Shown here: positions 1-6,025 of the stretch, piece by piece | Position numbering within the stretch: position 1 is the first letter of the stretch | Layout: the number at the start of each line of letters is the position of its first letter | From: an uncultured Clostridia bacterium | Lineage (GTDB): Bacteria > Bacillota > Clostridia > Oscillospirales > Acutalibacteraceae | Assembly: GCA_937897215.1 (NCBI GenBank) | Contig: CALCBQ010000078.1 | Coordinates: forward strand, 1 to 6,911 | Reading direction: 5' to 3' | Length of the DNA: 6,911 nucleotides | The notes under the pieces: model-generated | What the model was told of the DNA's origin: nothing | What the model saw: the letters and a program-made list of their open reading frames with translations, nothing else | Database searches by the model: none | Program-made: the position numbers and the translations under genes

Positions 1-46
1 TCCCTCAACGAGGGAGGGTAATAGGTTATGTCTATGCAAAGAGCCC

Positions 47-63
47 GACAAACTCCAATTTAT
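47..63 (+). repeat. 17-bp direct repeat, copy 1
   Basis: The 17-mer GACAAACTCCAATTTAT occurs here and again, identical and in the same orientation, at 6745-6761. Both copies lie outside confidently assigned genes: this one upstream of the rpe promoter, the other just after the terminator of the zinc-ribbon gene. The function is unknown. It could be the remnant of a dispersed intergenic repeat. Confidence 0.6.
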
Positions 64-97
64 CGAACTACAATTAAACTTATATCAAATTATAATG

Positions 98-126
98 TTG
101 TAATTTGTTTAAAAATATGATAAAAT
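98..126 (+). promoter_or_regulatory. Predicted promoter of rpe (extended -10)
   Basis: A -35 box TTGTAA (98-103) is separated by exactly 17 bases from a -10 box TAAAAT (121-126). The -10 box is preceded by TGA, giving an extended -10 TGn motif. Transcription would start near 133 and leave a leader of about 30 bases before the rpe start codon. A second -10-like TATAAT at 137-142 has no -35 partner at proper spacing. Confidence 0.6.
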
Positions 127-163
127 GATTTGATACTATAATTATTTTTTGGGAGCTATTATT

Positions 164-832
164 ATGATGAAAATTTCCCCATCAATCCTTTCTTGTGATT
201 ACGGTAAAATCGCAGAAGAATTAAAAGATATGGAGCTTTGCGGTGCTGATTATATGCACATTGATGTTATGGACGGTCATTTTGTACCAAACATCACACT
301 TGGCGCACCTGTTGTTAAGTGCATTAAAAATGCAACAAGCGTGCCTTTTGATGTACATCTTATGATTAGCGAACCACTTAAATATATTGACGATTTCTGC
401 AAAGCTGGAGCAGATATTATTACATTCCACACAGAATGCGACTCCCCAATTGACGAAACAATTGACAAAATTCTTGCAAACGGAGTTAAAGCCTCTCTTA
501 CAGTTAAACCAAAGACACCTGTTGAAGATGTTTTTCCATACCTTGACAAACTTTCAATGGTGCTTGTTATGACTGTTGAGCCGGGCTTTGGTGGTCAGAG
601 CTTTATGGAAGATATGATGGTAAAAGTTTCAGCTCTTCGCGAAGAAATCAACCGCCGCGGTCTTAACTGTGAAATCGAGGTTGACGGCGGAATTAACGAA
701 AAAACCATCGCAATCGCTGCAAAAGCAGGTGCAGATGTTTTCGTTTCAGGTAATGCTATTTTCTCAAGCCCTGACAGAAAAGGTACTATTGAGAAATTCA
801 AAGCAATCGCAGAAGAAAACTTCTACAAATAA
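164..832 (+). CDS. rpe: Ribulose-phosphate 3-epimerase
   Basis: Interconverts D-ribulose 5-phosphate and D-xylulose 5-phosphate in the pentose phosphate pathway, in the cytoplasm. The 222-residue product has the usual length and the full TIM-barrel motif set: an N-terminal KISPSILSCD strand, the metal-binding IDVMDGHFVPN motif, FDVHLMI with the second metal-site His, EPGFGGQSF for phosphate binding, and EVDGGI with the catalytic/metal Asp. The ATG at 164 is chosen because GGGAG at 151-155 lies 8 bases upstream; a second ATG follows at 167. A TTG at 149 is in frame but overlaps the ribosome binding site, so it is not a credible start. In many Firmicutes rpe follows rsgA; whether that holds here is outside the window. 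Its stop codon directly abuts the stop of the convergent mecA-like gene. Confidence 0.95.
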   Translation: MMKISPSILSCDYGKIAEELKDMELCGADYMHIDVMDGHFVPNITLGAPVVKCIKNATSVPFDVHLMISEPLKYIDDFCKAGADIITFHTECDSPIDETIDKILANGVKASLTVKPKTPVEDVFPYLDKLSMVLVMTVEPGFGGQSFMEDMMVKVSALREEINRRGLNCEIEVDGGINEKTIAIAAKAGADVFVSGNAIFSSPDRKGTIEKFKAIAEENFYK

Positions 833-1351
833 TCAGATTTCAACTAACCCGATTTTATCGCCATACTCTTTAATTTTTTCGGGAATAACATTTGAAATCT
901 GCCCGAATTCCCCCATAACCGCATAGATTTTCTGCGAATTTTCAGGGATTTCCATATAAAAGGAGTTTTCAAGTTTATATATCTCATATTTCTGATTATT
1001 TCGGTAATGTTTTTTTAGCGCGGATACGAAATCAAGCAGATTATCAAGTGTATCCGTCTTAAAAACTGTATAATCCTTATATTTTTTCATTTTATACCTT
1101 ACCTTTTTCTTTGGAGTAAAAGTAAAAATGAAGAAACACCCCCCGTCGCAAATAGGCAGGGCTTCTATTAGGATTTTATCTTTCATATTAAACTTTTCGC
1201 TTGCTTTTATAACTTTAAGAATACTCTGTATGGCGCTTTGTGTAAACTGACTGTCGCAATCAAGCGTTTCATATGTAATGTGATACTTTTTCATTTCTTC
1301 AAAAGATAGTTCAACAAGTATTACTGAATCATTAAGCATTTCAAAAGTCAT
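833..1351 (-). CDS. mecA: MecA-like adaptor protein (ClpC adaptor family)
   Basis: The 172-residue product resembles MecA, which delivers substrates to the ClpC unfoldase for ClpP degradation. Family-like features are a short N-terminal strand and helix that begins TFEMLNDSVILVELSFEEM, a basic/acidic middle, and the diagnostic EALPICDGGCFFIFTF segment (residues 64-79). Near the end, the segment VIPEKIKEYGDKI (155-167) matches the usual MecA C-terminal helix. It is shorter than Bacillus MecA (about 218 residues), mainly through a reduced central linker. The ATG at 1351 (minus strand) is preceded by GGGGGT, a poor but positioned ribosome binding site. It is transcribed divergently from the Rnf-like operon and convergently with rpe, with no intergenic base between the stops. 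Family assignment is from motif recognition; a more distant MecA paralogue is possible. Confidence 0.75.
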   Translation of the reverse strand: MTFEMLNDSVILVELSFEEMKKYHITYETLDCDSQFTQSAIQSILKVIKASEKFNMKDKILIEALPICDGGCFFIFTFTPKKKVRYKMKKYKDYTVFKTDTLDNLLDFVSALKKHYRNNQKYEIYKLENSFYMEIPENSQKIYAVMGEFGQISNVIPEKIKEYGDKIGLVEI

Positions 1352-1388
1352 TTTATTACCCCCGAATACCGAAAATACTTCTTAATCT

Positions 1389-1417
1389 ATCATATTACGG
1401 GGACTGGCTTTGTGCAA
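1389..1417 (-). promoter_or_regulatory. Predicted promoter of the mecA-like gene
   Basis: Read on the minus strand, TTGCAC (1412-1417) and TATGAT (1389-1394) are separated by exactly 17 bases. The -10 hexamer matches the consensus at five of six positions. Transcription would start about 30 bases before the mecA-like start codon. A small imperfect palindrome at 1415-1430 (CAATA, 6-base centre, TATTG) overlaps the -35 box and could be an operator. I find no comparably good plus-strand promoter for the divergent operon in this 99-base gap. Confidence 0.6.
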
Positions 1418-1450
1418 TAAATAAATATTGGAAAAAGTGAGGAATGCGTT

Positions 1451-2611
1451 TTGACAAACACAACAACACCTCAAAAAAAATATGAACTTACAGAAACACG
1501 CAGAGTTACACTTGACTATGCTATAATGCTTTCTGCTCCGCTGATTTTTTCAATTTATAAAAGCGGAATTCAAGCACTCGTTTTGGCACTTGTTTCTGTA
1601 ATCACTTGTACCCTTGTTGCAAGATTAGGAGAAAAAATACTTAACACACCATTTTCATCAAGATTTCTGACACCTGTAGTTATTGGCTTGTCGGTTGCTT
1701 TAATGTTGCCTGCAACGGCACCTTGGTGGATTTTTGTATTTTCTTCTGCATTTGCAGTTTTAGTTTGTGTTTTGCCGTTTGGCGCTCCTGAAAAAGCACC
1801 ATTTGTGCCCGCATCTGTTGCAATCTGTTTTGCAATTCTTTGTTGGAAAGAACAGGTTTTCAGTTATTCTGACACAGACGCGTCTATCACAGAATTACTT
1901 TCGCAAAATATCTCAATGGGCGACAATATTGCATCAGTCATTGAGGTGCTTGTTGGCAATATTCCGTCTGCTATGGGTACAGGTTGTGCATTCATACTTT
2001 TCGGCGCACTAATTTTTCTTGCAATCCGCAGACCTAAAGATAGTGTTCCCGTACTTGCATTTTTACTTGCAGTTGTAATTATGGCAATTCTTTTCCCAAG
2101 AGTCGGCACAGGCAGATTTATTTCTCTGATTATGGAACTTTGTGGCGGTATGCTTCTTTTCGGTGCAATTTTCTTTATTTCTGTGCCGTCAGTTATGCCT
2201 GAAAGAATGATTGCCCGCGTAGTATGGGGCTTTACAGGTGGCGTTATCTGTATGATAATTCGCTACATTGGTGCAGTTGAAGAGTCCGCTTGTTTCGGTA
2301 TTCTTATCACTTGCGCAATTTCAGATTTCTTCGACAAACTTCCGCTTACAAAGAAAGAAAAAACACAGTTAGCAGAAGAAGAAATTCCTGTTGAAATCCC
2401 AATAACAGTTGTACCTGACGAAGTACTTGAAGAAATTCCCGATATTCCTGAAGAAGTTACAGAGGAAACAGAAGAAACTGAAACCTCTGTTGAAACTGAA
2501 GAAGAAATTGTTGTACAAGAAGCAGAAACTCTTGAAGATGTAATTTCTGAAGAAAACACTGTTACAGACCAGCAAGCACCTTTCGTGATTGGAGGTGGCG
2601 ACGATGAGTGA
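1451..2611 (+). CDS. Divergent RnfD/NqrB-like membrane protein with acidic C-terminal tail
   Basis: 386 residues with about ten hydrophobic segments between 23 and 295, then a cytoplasm-like tail. RnfD/NqrB hallmarks are visible: GLSVALMLPATAPWWIFVF (79-97; family pattern LLALNLPPTAPWWI), LVGNIPSAMG (167-176; family LLGNIPGSIG), a GGMLLFGAIFF block (232-242), and the last helices. RnfD is the membrane subunit that binds FMN covalently through a Thr in a DxxSGAT motif. At the equivalent place there is DTDASIT (D141, T147), with the D-to-T spacing kept but the SGA core lost. The family FGGLGxNPFNPA motif is degenerate (FGAPEKAPFVPA). Residues 308-386 form a strongly acidic Glu-rich tail that is not part of classical RnfD. 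The start is TTG, supported by GTGAGGA at 1437-1443 with 7-base spacing; no in-frame ATG has comparable support. First gene of the operon; its end overlaps the next gene by 8 bases. Confidence 0.8.
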   Translation: MTNTTTPQKKYELTETRRVTLDYAIMLSAPLIFSIYKSGIQALVLALVSVITCTLVARLGEKILNTPFSSRFLTPVVIGLSVALMLPATAPWWIFVFSSAFAVLVCVLPFGAPEKAPFVPASVAICFAILCWKEQVFSYSDTDASITELLSQNISMGDNIASVIEVLVGNIPSAMGTGCAFILFGALIFLAIRRPKDSVPVLAFLLAVVIMAILFPRVGTGRFISLIMELCGGMLLFGAIFFISVPSVMPERMIARVVWGFTGGVICMIIRYIGAVEESACFGILITCAISDFFDKLPLTKKEKTQLAEEEIPVEIPITVVPDEVLEEIPDIPEEVTEETEETETSVETEEEIVVQEAETLEDVISEENTVTDQQAPFVIGGGDDE

Positions 2612-3653
2612 TAATTCAAGAACATTTAAACGAATCCGAAACAGTGCCATTATTAAAAATCCGTTGCTTTTTGAGGCAATCGGACTTTGTCCTGTTGTGG
2701 CTATTGCTCACTCATTAAAACTTTCTGTATTTCTTGCAGTAGTTACTGCTGTTGAGTTGATTGTATGTGAAGTGTTAGCATCACTTCTACTTAAAAATGT
2801 CCGTCGCTATTGGCGAGTGGCATTATATGCCATCTTCGGCGTGGGAGTTATTTTCCCTATTATGATTTTCACAAACAGATTTTTCCCTGATTTGACAATC
2901 AATTTTGGTATTTATCTTCCGCTTATGGCGGTTAACTCATTGATTGCTCTGCATTGTGAAAGAGTTGCCGTTAAAAACACTGTTAAAGACAGTTTCATTG
3001 ACGCTTTATCTGCATCTTTAAGTTACGGTGCAGTTACAATAATAGTTGGATTTTTACGCGAACTTTTCGCAAATGGCTCAATCGGCGGAATAAATGTAAA
3101 TATGCCTGTAACTTTTTCTGCACTTGCTACTCCATTCGGCGGATTCCTTATTATCGGGTTCGCCGCTGCAAGATTAAAAGCATTTATTATGAAAAAATAT
3201 CCCGACAAATCCCCAGACCGCGCATTTGATACATCTGAAATTCGTCGTTCACTTCGCGGTTCACTTAAAGAACTTATGAAAGATGATTTCGACCCATACG
3301 GCGACGGTGTAAACGAAACAGAATCTGCATTTATCCGCGTTCGCAAAGAGCGTAAACTCAAAGCAGAACAAACCGAATTCAACACTAAAGAAATTACGGC
3401 AGATGCTACAACAGAAGAACCCGTAAAACAAGAAAAACCAAAGAAACAAAAAGTTAAAAAAGAAAAAATCAAGAAAAACAAAGTTTCTAAAGTTAAAAAA
3501 CAGAAAGAAACTCCACCTCGTGAACCCCGTGTCAGAAACGAAAACGAGCGTACCTACCTTGATGATTTCTCAGATATGCTTTCAGAACTTGAGGATTACA
3601 AGAATCGTGCTGAAACAGAAACTGAAAATACTGACGGAGGTGATGAAGAATGA
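2604..3653 (+). CDS. Divergent RnfE/NqrD-like membrane protein with Lys-rich C-terminal extension
   Basis: 349 residues. Residues 18-200 match the RnfA/RnfE (NqrD/NqrE) family: KNPLLFEAIGLCPVVAIAHSL (family NPxxxxxLGLCPALAVT), IYLPLMAVNSLIALHCERVAVKN (family IFIPLIVVNCIILGRAEAFASKN), and GFLRELFANGSIGG (family GAIRELLGNGTLFG). The last motif marks it as RnfE-like rather than RnfA-like. Classical RnfE supplies two Cys to an intramembrane [2Fe-2S] cluster. Here Cys29 remains, but the second position is Ser112. After the membrane domain comes an unrelated hydrophilic extension of about 150 residues: charged, Lys-rich at about 275-302, then acidic to the end. The ATG at 2604 has GGAGGT at 2591-2596. 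It overlaps the upstream stop by 8 bases and the next start by 4, which indicates translational coupling. Confidence 0.8.
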   Translation: MSDNSRTFKRIRNSAIIKNPLLFEAIGLCPVVAIAHSLKLSVFLAVVTAVELIVCEVLASLLLKNVRRYWRVALYAIFGVGVIFPIMIFTNRFFPDLTINFGIYLPLMAVNSLIALHCERVAVKNTVKDSFIDALSASLSYGAVTIIVGFLRELFANGSIGGINVNMPVTFSALATPFGGFLIIGFAAARLKAFIMKKYPDKSPDRAFDTSEIRRSLRGSLKELMKDDFDPYGDGVNETESAFIRVRKERKLKAEQTEFNTKEITADATTEEPVKQEKPKKQKVKKEKIKKNKVSKVKKQKETPPREPRVRNENERTYLDDFSDMLSELEDYKNRAETETENTDGGDEE

Positions 3654-4243
3654 GTATCTTTTTAAAGTTAATCTCTGCGGCATTTTATGTTATGATATTC
3701 CAGAATCTCATCTTCAACGGCGGTTATGGTGTAAGCGAAGCCATACGAATGAGTGCAAAACCCCGTCAATTAGTGCCAATGGCAATTTTTATGACTTATT
3801 TTGGTGCGGTAGTTTCAACTATATGTGTCCTTCTTGACAACATTTCTGTAATTCATTCACTTAACGAAATTCTTCATGCTTTGTTGTTTATGGGTGTGCT
3901 TTTGCTCACTTATGTTATTACAATGGCAGTTGTGCTTATTTACGGCAAGGTTTCGCCAAGAACAGTCCGCAGAATCGGTATTGCCGCATTCAACACACTT
4001 GTTCTTGCTATTCCGTTTATCAATTACCGCTCTGCATTTTCAGTAGTTGAAGCAATCGGCGCGGGTATTGGCGCAGGTATTGCTTATGTTATTGCAGTAT
4101 TGCTTATCAACAATGGTCTTAAACGACTTGATATGAACAAAACTGTTCCGCCTTGCTTTAAGGGGACTCCATCTGTATTTATCTATACCGCAATTCTTTC
4201 ACTTGCGTTTATAGGAATTTCAGGCTCATCAATATTTATATAA
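3650..4243 (+). CDS. Divergent RnfA/NqrE-like membrane protein
   Basis: 197 residues, close to the usual 190-200 of RnfA, with about six hydrophobic segments. The C-terminal half aligns well by eye with RnfA: FINYRSAFSVVEAIGAGIGAGIAYVIAVLLI (123-153), then CFKGTPSVFIYTAILSLAFIGISG (169-192; family FRGxxIALITAGLMSLAFMGFSG). Both cysteines that bind the intramembrane [2Fe-2S] cluster are missing. The first (family LGLCPFxGVS) is near Asn23 in IFNGGYGVS; the second (family TTNCAVLG) is Thr116 in AFNTLVLA. The remaining Cys59 and Cys169 are elsewhere. The start ATG overlaps the upstream stop as ATGA and has GGAGG at 3636-3640. A 14-base gap separates it from the next gene. Confidence 0.78.
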   Translation: MSIFLKLISAAFYVMIFQNLIFNGGYGVSEAIRMSAKPRQLVPMAIFMTYFGAVVSTICVLLDNISVIHSLNEILHALLFMGVLLLTYVITMAVVLIYGKVSPRTVRRIGIAAFNTLVLAIPFINYRSAFSVVEAIGAGIGAGIAYVIAVLLINNGLKRLDMNKTVPPCFKGTPSVFIYTAILSLAFIGISGSSIFI

Positions 4244-4257
4244 ATTAAGGTTAAATT

Positions 4258-5385
4258 ATGGCAAAAAACGAAAACGCTCCCCGCAGATTAAAGGGTTACT
4301 ACCCATTCTCTAAAAAGTATCCTTCTCGCCGTGGGGACAGACCAATTCACGAAACACCAAAGACGAAAAAGAGAGAACGCGCTAAAAAGATTTTAGCGGG
4401 CGTTTTGTTGGTGTGCCTTTTTGTGTTTGCCTTTACTTTTGCGCGTTTTTGTTATAATCTTTCAACCCGACCACTCCCACAACAACCCGAAGAAACCGCA
4501 CCAATAATTACTGCAGATAATCTTGGCACAATCCGTGCAACATATATTGATAATAGTGTTTTAAGCGAAATTAAAGATTTGTCGAAATCTCTTGACGAAG
4601 CAAAACGAAACGGATTCAATGCGGTAATGCTGGATTTTAAAACACAAGAAGGCGTGCTTACTTTTGAAACCGACCTTATTTCATATTCAACTGACATAAA
4701 CATTATTGATGATGTCATAATTGATAAAATCAAATCAGAGGGCTTTATAATCATCGGCAGAATTTTCTGTTTTGAAGACACAATTGCTCCACAAAGAATA
4801 AATGCTTATGTTTATGAAAATGCAGAAAAAACTAACATCTGGTTTGACGATTCTGCAATAAATGGCGGCAGAGTATGGCTTGACCCTACAAATATCCGCG
4901 CAACAAGTTATATTTGTACAGTTATAAATCAGGTTTCGGACTTAGGTGCAGACTGCATTTATCTCCAGTCCGTTGAATTCCCTGTGGCACGCGAAAATTC
5001 AAAGCCCGTTTTCACTTCTGACGATACTACATTAAACAGAAATGTTGTACTTATGAAGTTTTTAGAAGATGCAGTAAGAAGTGCAAATAAGCGTCCTGTT
5101 ATTCTTGGTATGCCACTGGAGTGTGCAACTGACGGAAACACAGAAAAATGGGGCGGAAATCTTTTCGATACCGCCGCACCTATTTGTTCCCCTGTGCTTA
5201 CCCCACCCGAAAACAGTAGTTATATTGAATTTATCGAAAACAATTATATTGTTATGAACGATAAAGCAAAAAACAACTTTTCTACTATAAAAATCATTCC
5301 GACAATACAGAATCAGTCCGAAAATGCAGATTTTTATGAAAAAATTTCAGAAAGTAAGGCAGAGAGTTATATAATTCTGCCCTGA
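4258..5385 (+). CDS. Membrane-anchored protein with DUF4015-like (putative glycosyl hydrolase fold) domain
   Basis: 375 residues. A basic cytoplasmic N-terminus (1-44, many Lys/Arg) is followed by one hydrophobic helix (about 45-66) and a Pro/Gln/Glu linker. There is no signal-peptidase-like small-residue cleavage site, so it is probably a signal anchor with the main domain outside the cell. Residues 90-242 resemble PF13200/DUF4015, a predicted TIM-barrel glycosyl hydrolase: IRATYIDN, LDEAKRNGFNAVMLDFK (112-128), IKSEGFIIIGRIFCFED (158-174), VWLDPTN (206-212), and LGADCIYLQSVEFPV (229-243). At the family IQFDYVRFP strand the Asp and Arg are replaced by Gln237 and Glu240, and the KDD after the first Asp reads KTQ. 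Activity is therefore doubtful. It is the last gene of the Rnf-like operon; AAGG at 4247-4250 is its ribosome binding site. The function of this pairing is not known to me. Confidence 0.7.
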   Translation: MAKNENAPRRLKGYYPFSKKYPSRRGDRPIHETPKTKKRERAKKILAGVLLVCLFVFAFTFARFCYNLSTRPLPQQPEETAPIITADNLGTIRATYIDNSVLSEIKDLSKSLDEAKRNGFNAVMLDFKTQEGVLTFETDLISYSTDINIIDDVIIDKIKSEGFIIIGRIFCFEDTIAPQRINAYVYENAEKTNIWFDDSAINGGRVWLDPTNIRATSYICTVINQVSDLGADCIYLQSVEFPVARENSKPVFTSDDTTLNRNVVLMKFLEDAVRSANKRPVILGMPLECATDGNTEKWGGNLFDTAAPICSPVLTPPENSSYIEFIENNYIVMNDKAKNNFSTIKIIPTIQNQSENADFYEKISESKAESYIILP

Positions 5386-5399
5386 TTTTACAAAAAGAC

Positions 5400-5428
5400 T
5401 TGAAATACAATAAAATTTATTGTATTAT
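5400..5428 (+). promoter_or_regulatory. Predicted promoter of efp
   Basis: TTGAAA (5400-5405) and TATTAT (5423-5428) are separated by exactly 17 bases, each matching consensus at five of six positions. The predicted start near 5435 gives a leader of about 33 bases. This promoter makes efp transcription independent of the upstream operon. Confidence 0.7.
5404..5426. promoter_or_regulatory. Perfect 23-base palindrome inside the efp promoter (candidate operator)
   Basis: AATACAATAAA (5404-5414) and TTTATTGTATT (5416-5426) are exact reverse complements around one central base (5415). The palindrome fills the spacer between the -35 and -10 boxes and overlaps the edges of both. That placement suits a dimeric regulator blocking RNA polymerase. 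As a terminator for the upstream operon it would be weak, since only one of eleven pairs is G-C and the run after it is TTATTTAT rather than all T. Confidence 0.55.
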
Positions 5429-5452
5429 TTATAGTGTATTAAAACAAAAAAC

Positions 5453-5467
5453 GGAGGTATAATACCT
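5453..5467 (+). promoter_or_regulatory. efp ribosome binding site with possible occluding hairpin
   Basis: GGAGGT (5453-5458) lies 9 bases before the efp ATG. AGGTA (5455-5459) can pair with TACCT (5463-5467) across a three-base loop, burying half of the ribosome binding site in a short stem that ends just before the start codon. The stem is only 5 bp and marginally stable. Confidence 0.4.
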
Positions 5468-6025
5468 ATGGTATCAGCAGGTGATTTCAGAAACGGCGTA
5501 ACATTTGAAATGGATGGTAACGTTTACCAAATCGTTGAATTTCAGCATGTTAAACCTGGTAAGGGCGCTGCTTTCGTAAGAGCTAAAATTAAGAACGTTA
5601 TTTCAGGCGGTGTTGTTGAAAGAACATTCAACCCAACTGAAAAATATCCCACTGCTTACATTGAGAGAAAGGATATGGAATATTCTTACAATGACAGCGG
5701 TCTCTACTACTTTATGGACCAGGAAACATACGATATGGTTCCTGTAAATGCTTCAGACCTTGGCGACAACTTTAAGTTTGTTAAAGAAAATATGATTTGT
5801 AAAATCCTTTCATATAAGGGCAGTGTTTTCGGTGTTGAACCACCAAACTTTGTTGTGCTTCAGGTAACACAGACTGACCCTGGCTTTGCAGGTAACACAG
5901 CAACTAACGCTACAAAACCTGCTACACTTGAAACAGGTGCAGAAATCAAAGTTCCTCTCTTTATTGAAGAAGGCGAAATGATTAACGTTGATACTCGTAC
6001 AGGCGAGTATATGTCAAGAGCATAA
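5468..6025 (+). CDS. efp: Elongation factor P
   Basis: EF-P binds between the P and E sites of the ribosome and relieves stalling at consecutive prolines. The 185-residue product has the standard length and all three beta-barrel domains. Domain I has the VKPGKGAAF loop, with Lys32 at the tip, the residue that enters the peptidyl-transferase centre and is modified in many bacteria. Domain II follows (about 65-125, including YYFMDQETYDMV), and domain III ends with the classical IFVDTRTG-type signature, here MINVDTRTGEYMSRA. No EF-P modification gene is visible in the window. It has its own promoter. The zinc-ribbon gene downstream was probably once directly adjacent and may still be co-transcribed across the foldback element. 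Confidence 0.97.
   Translation: MVSAGDFRNGVTFEMDGNVYQIVEFQHVKPGKGAAFVRAKIKNVISGGVVERTFNPTEKYPTAYIERKDMEYSYNDSGLYYFMDQETYDMVPVNASDLGDNFKFVKENMICKILSYKGSVFGVEPPNFVVLQVTQTDPGFAGNTATNATKPATLETGAEIKVPLFIEEGEMINVDTRTGEYMSRA

Noticed and set aside
1..15. Hairpin TCCCTC-AAC-GAGGGA at the window edge
   Set aside because: It is a perfect 6-bp stem but has no T run after it, and its context is cut by the window edge, so neither a terminator nor an RNA gene end can be supported.
3..77. Open frame to a TAA at 75-77, possibly the C-terminus of an upstream protein
   Set aside because: Only 24 codons are visible, there is no family recognition, and it contains the 17-mer that is intergenic in its second copy. 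The tail of a real gene cannot be excluded without upstream sequence.
149..163. TTG start extending rpe by five codons
   Set aside because: The TTG overlaps the GGGAG ribosome binding site at 151-155, and the conserved N-terminus (KISPSILS) begins right after the ATG pair at 164/167.
1395..1423. Plus-strand promoter for the Rnf-like operon
   Set aside because: The best pair (TTACGG, TAAATA) matches consensus poorly at both boxes. The operon must have a start, but I cannot place it from sequence.
2589..2603. ATT start extending the RnfE-like gene
   Set aside because: ATT starts are very rare. The ATG at 2604 has GGAGGT at proper spacing, and the extra codons cover that site.
2263..2625. Minus-strand open frame rich in Ser and Thr
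   Set aside because: It is the antisense shadow of the Glu-rich tail of the RnfD-like gene; it has no family signature and fully overlaps a well-supported gene.
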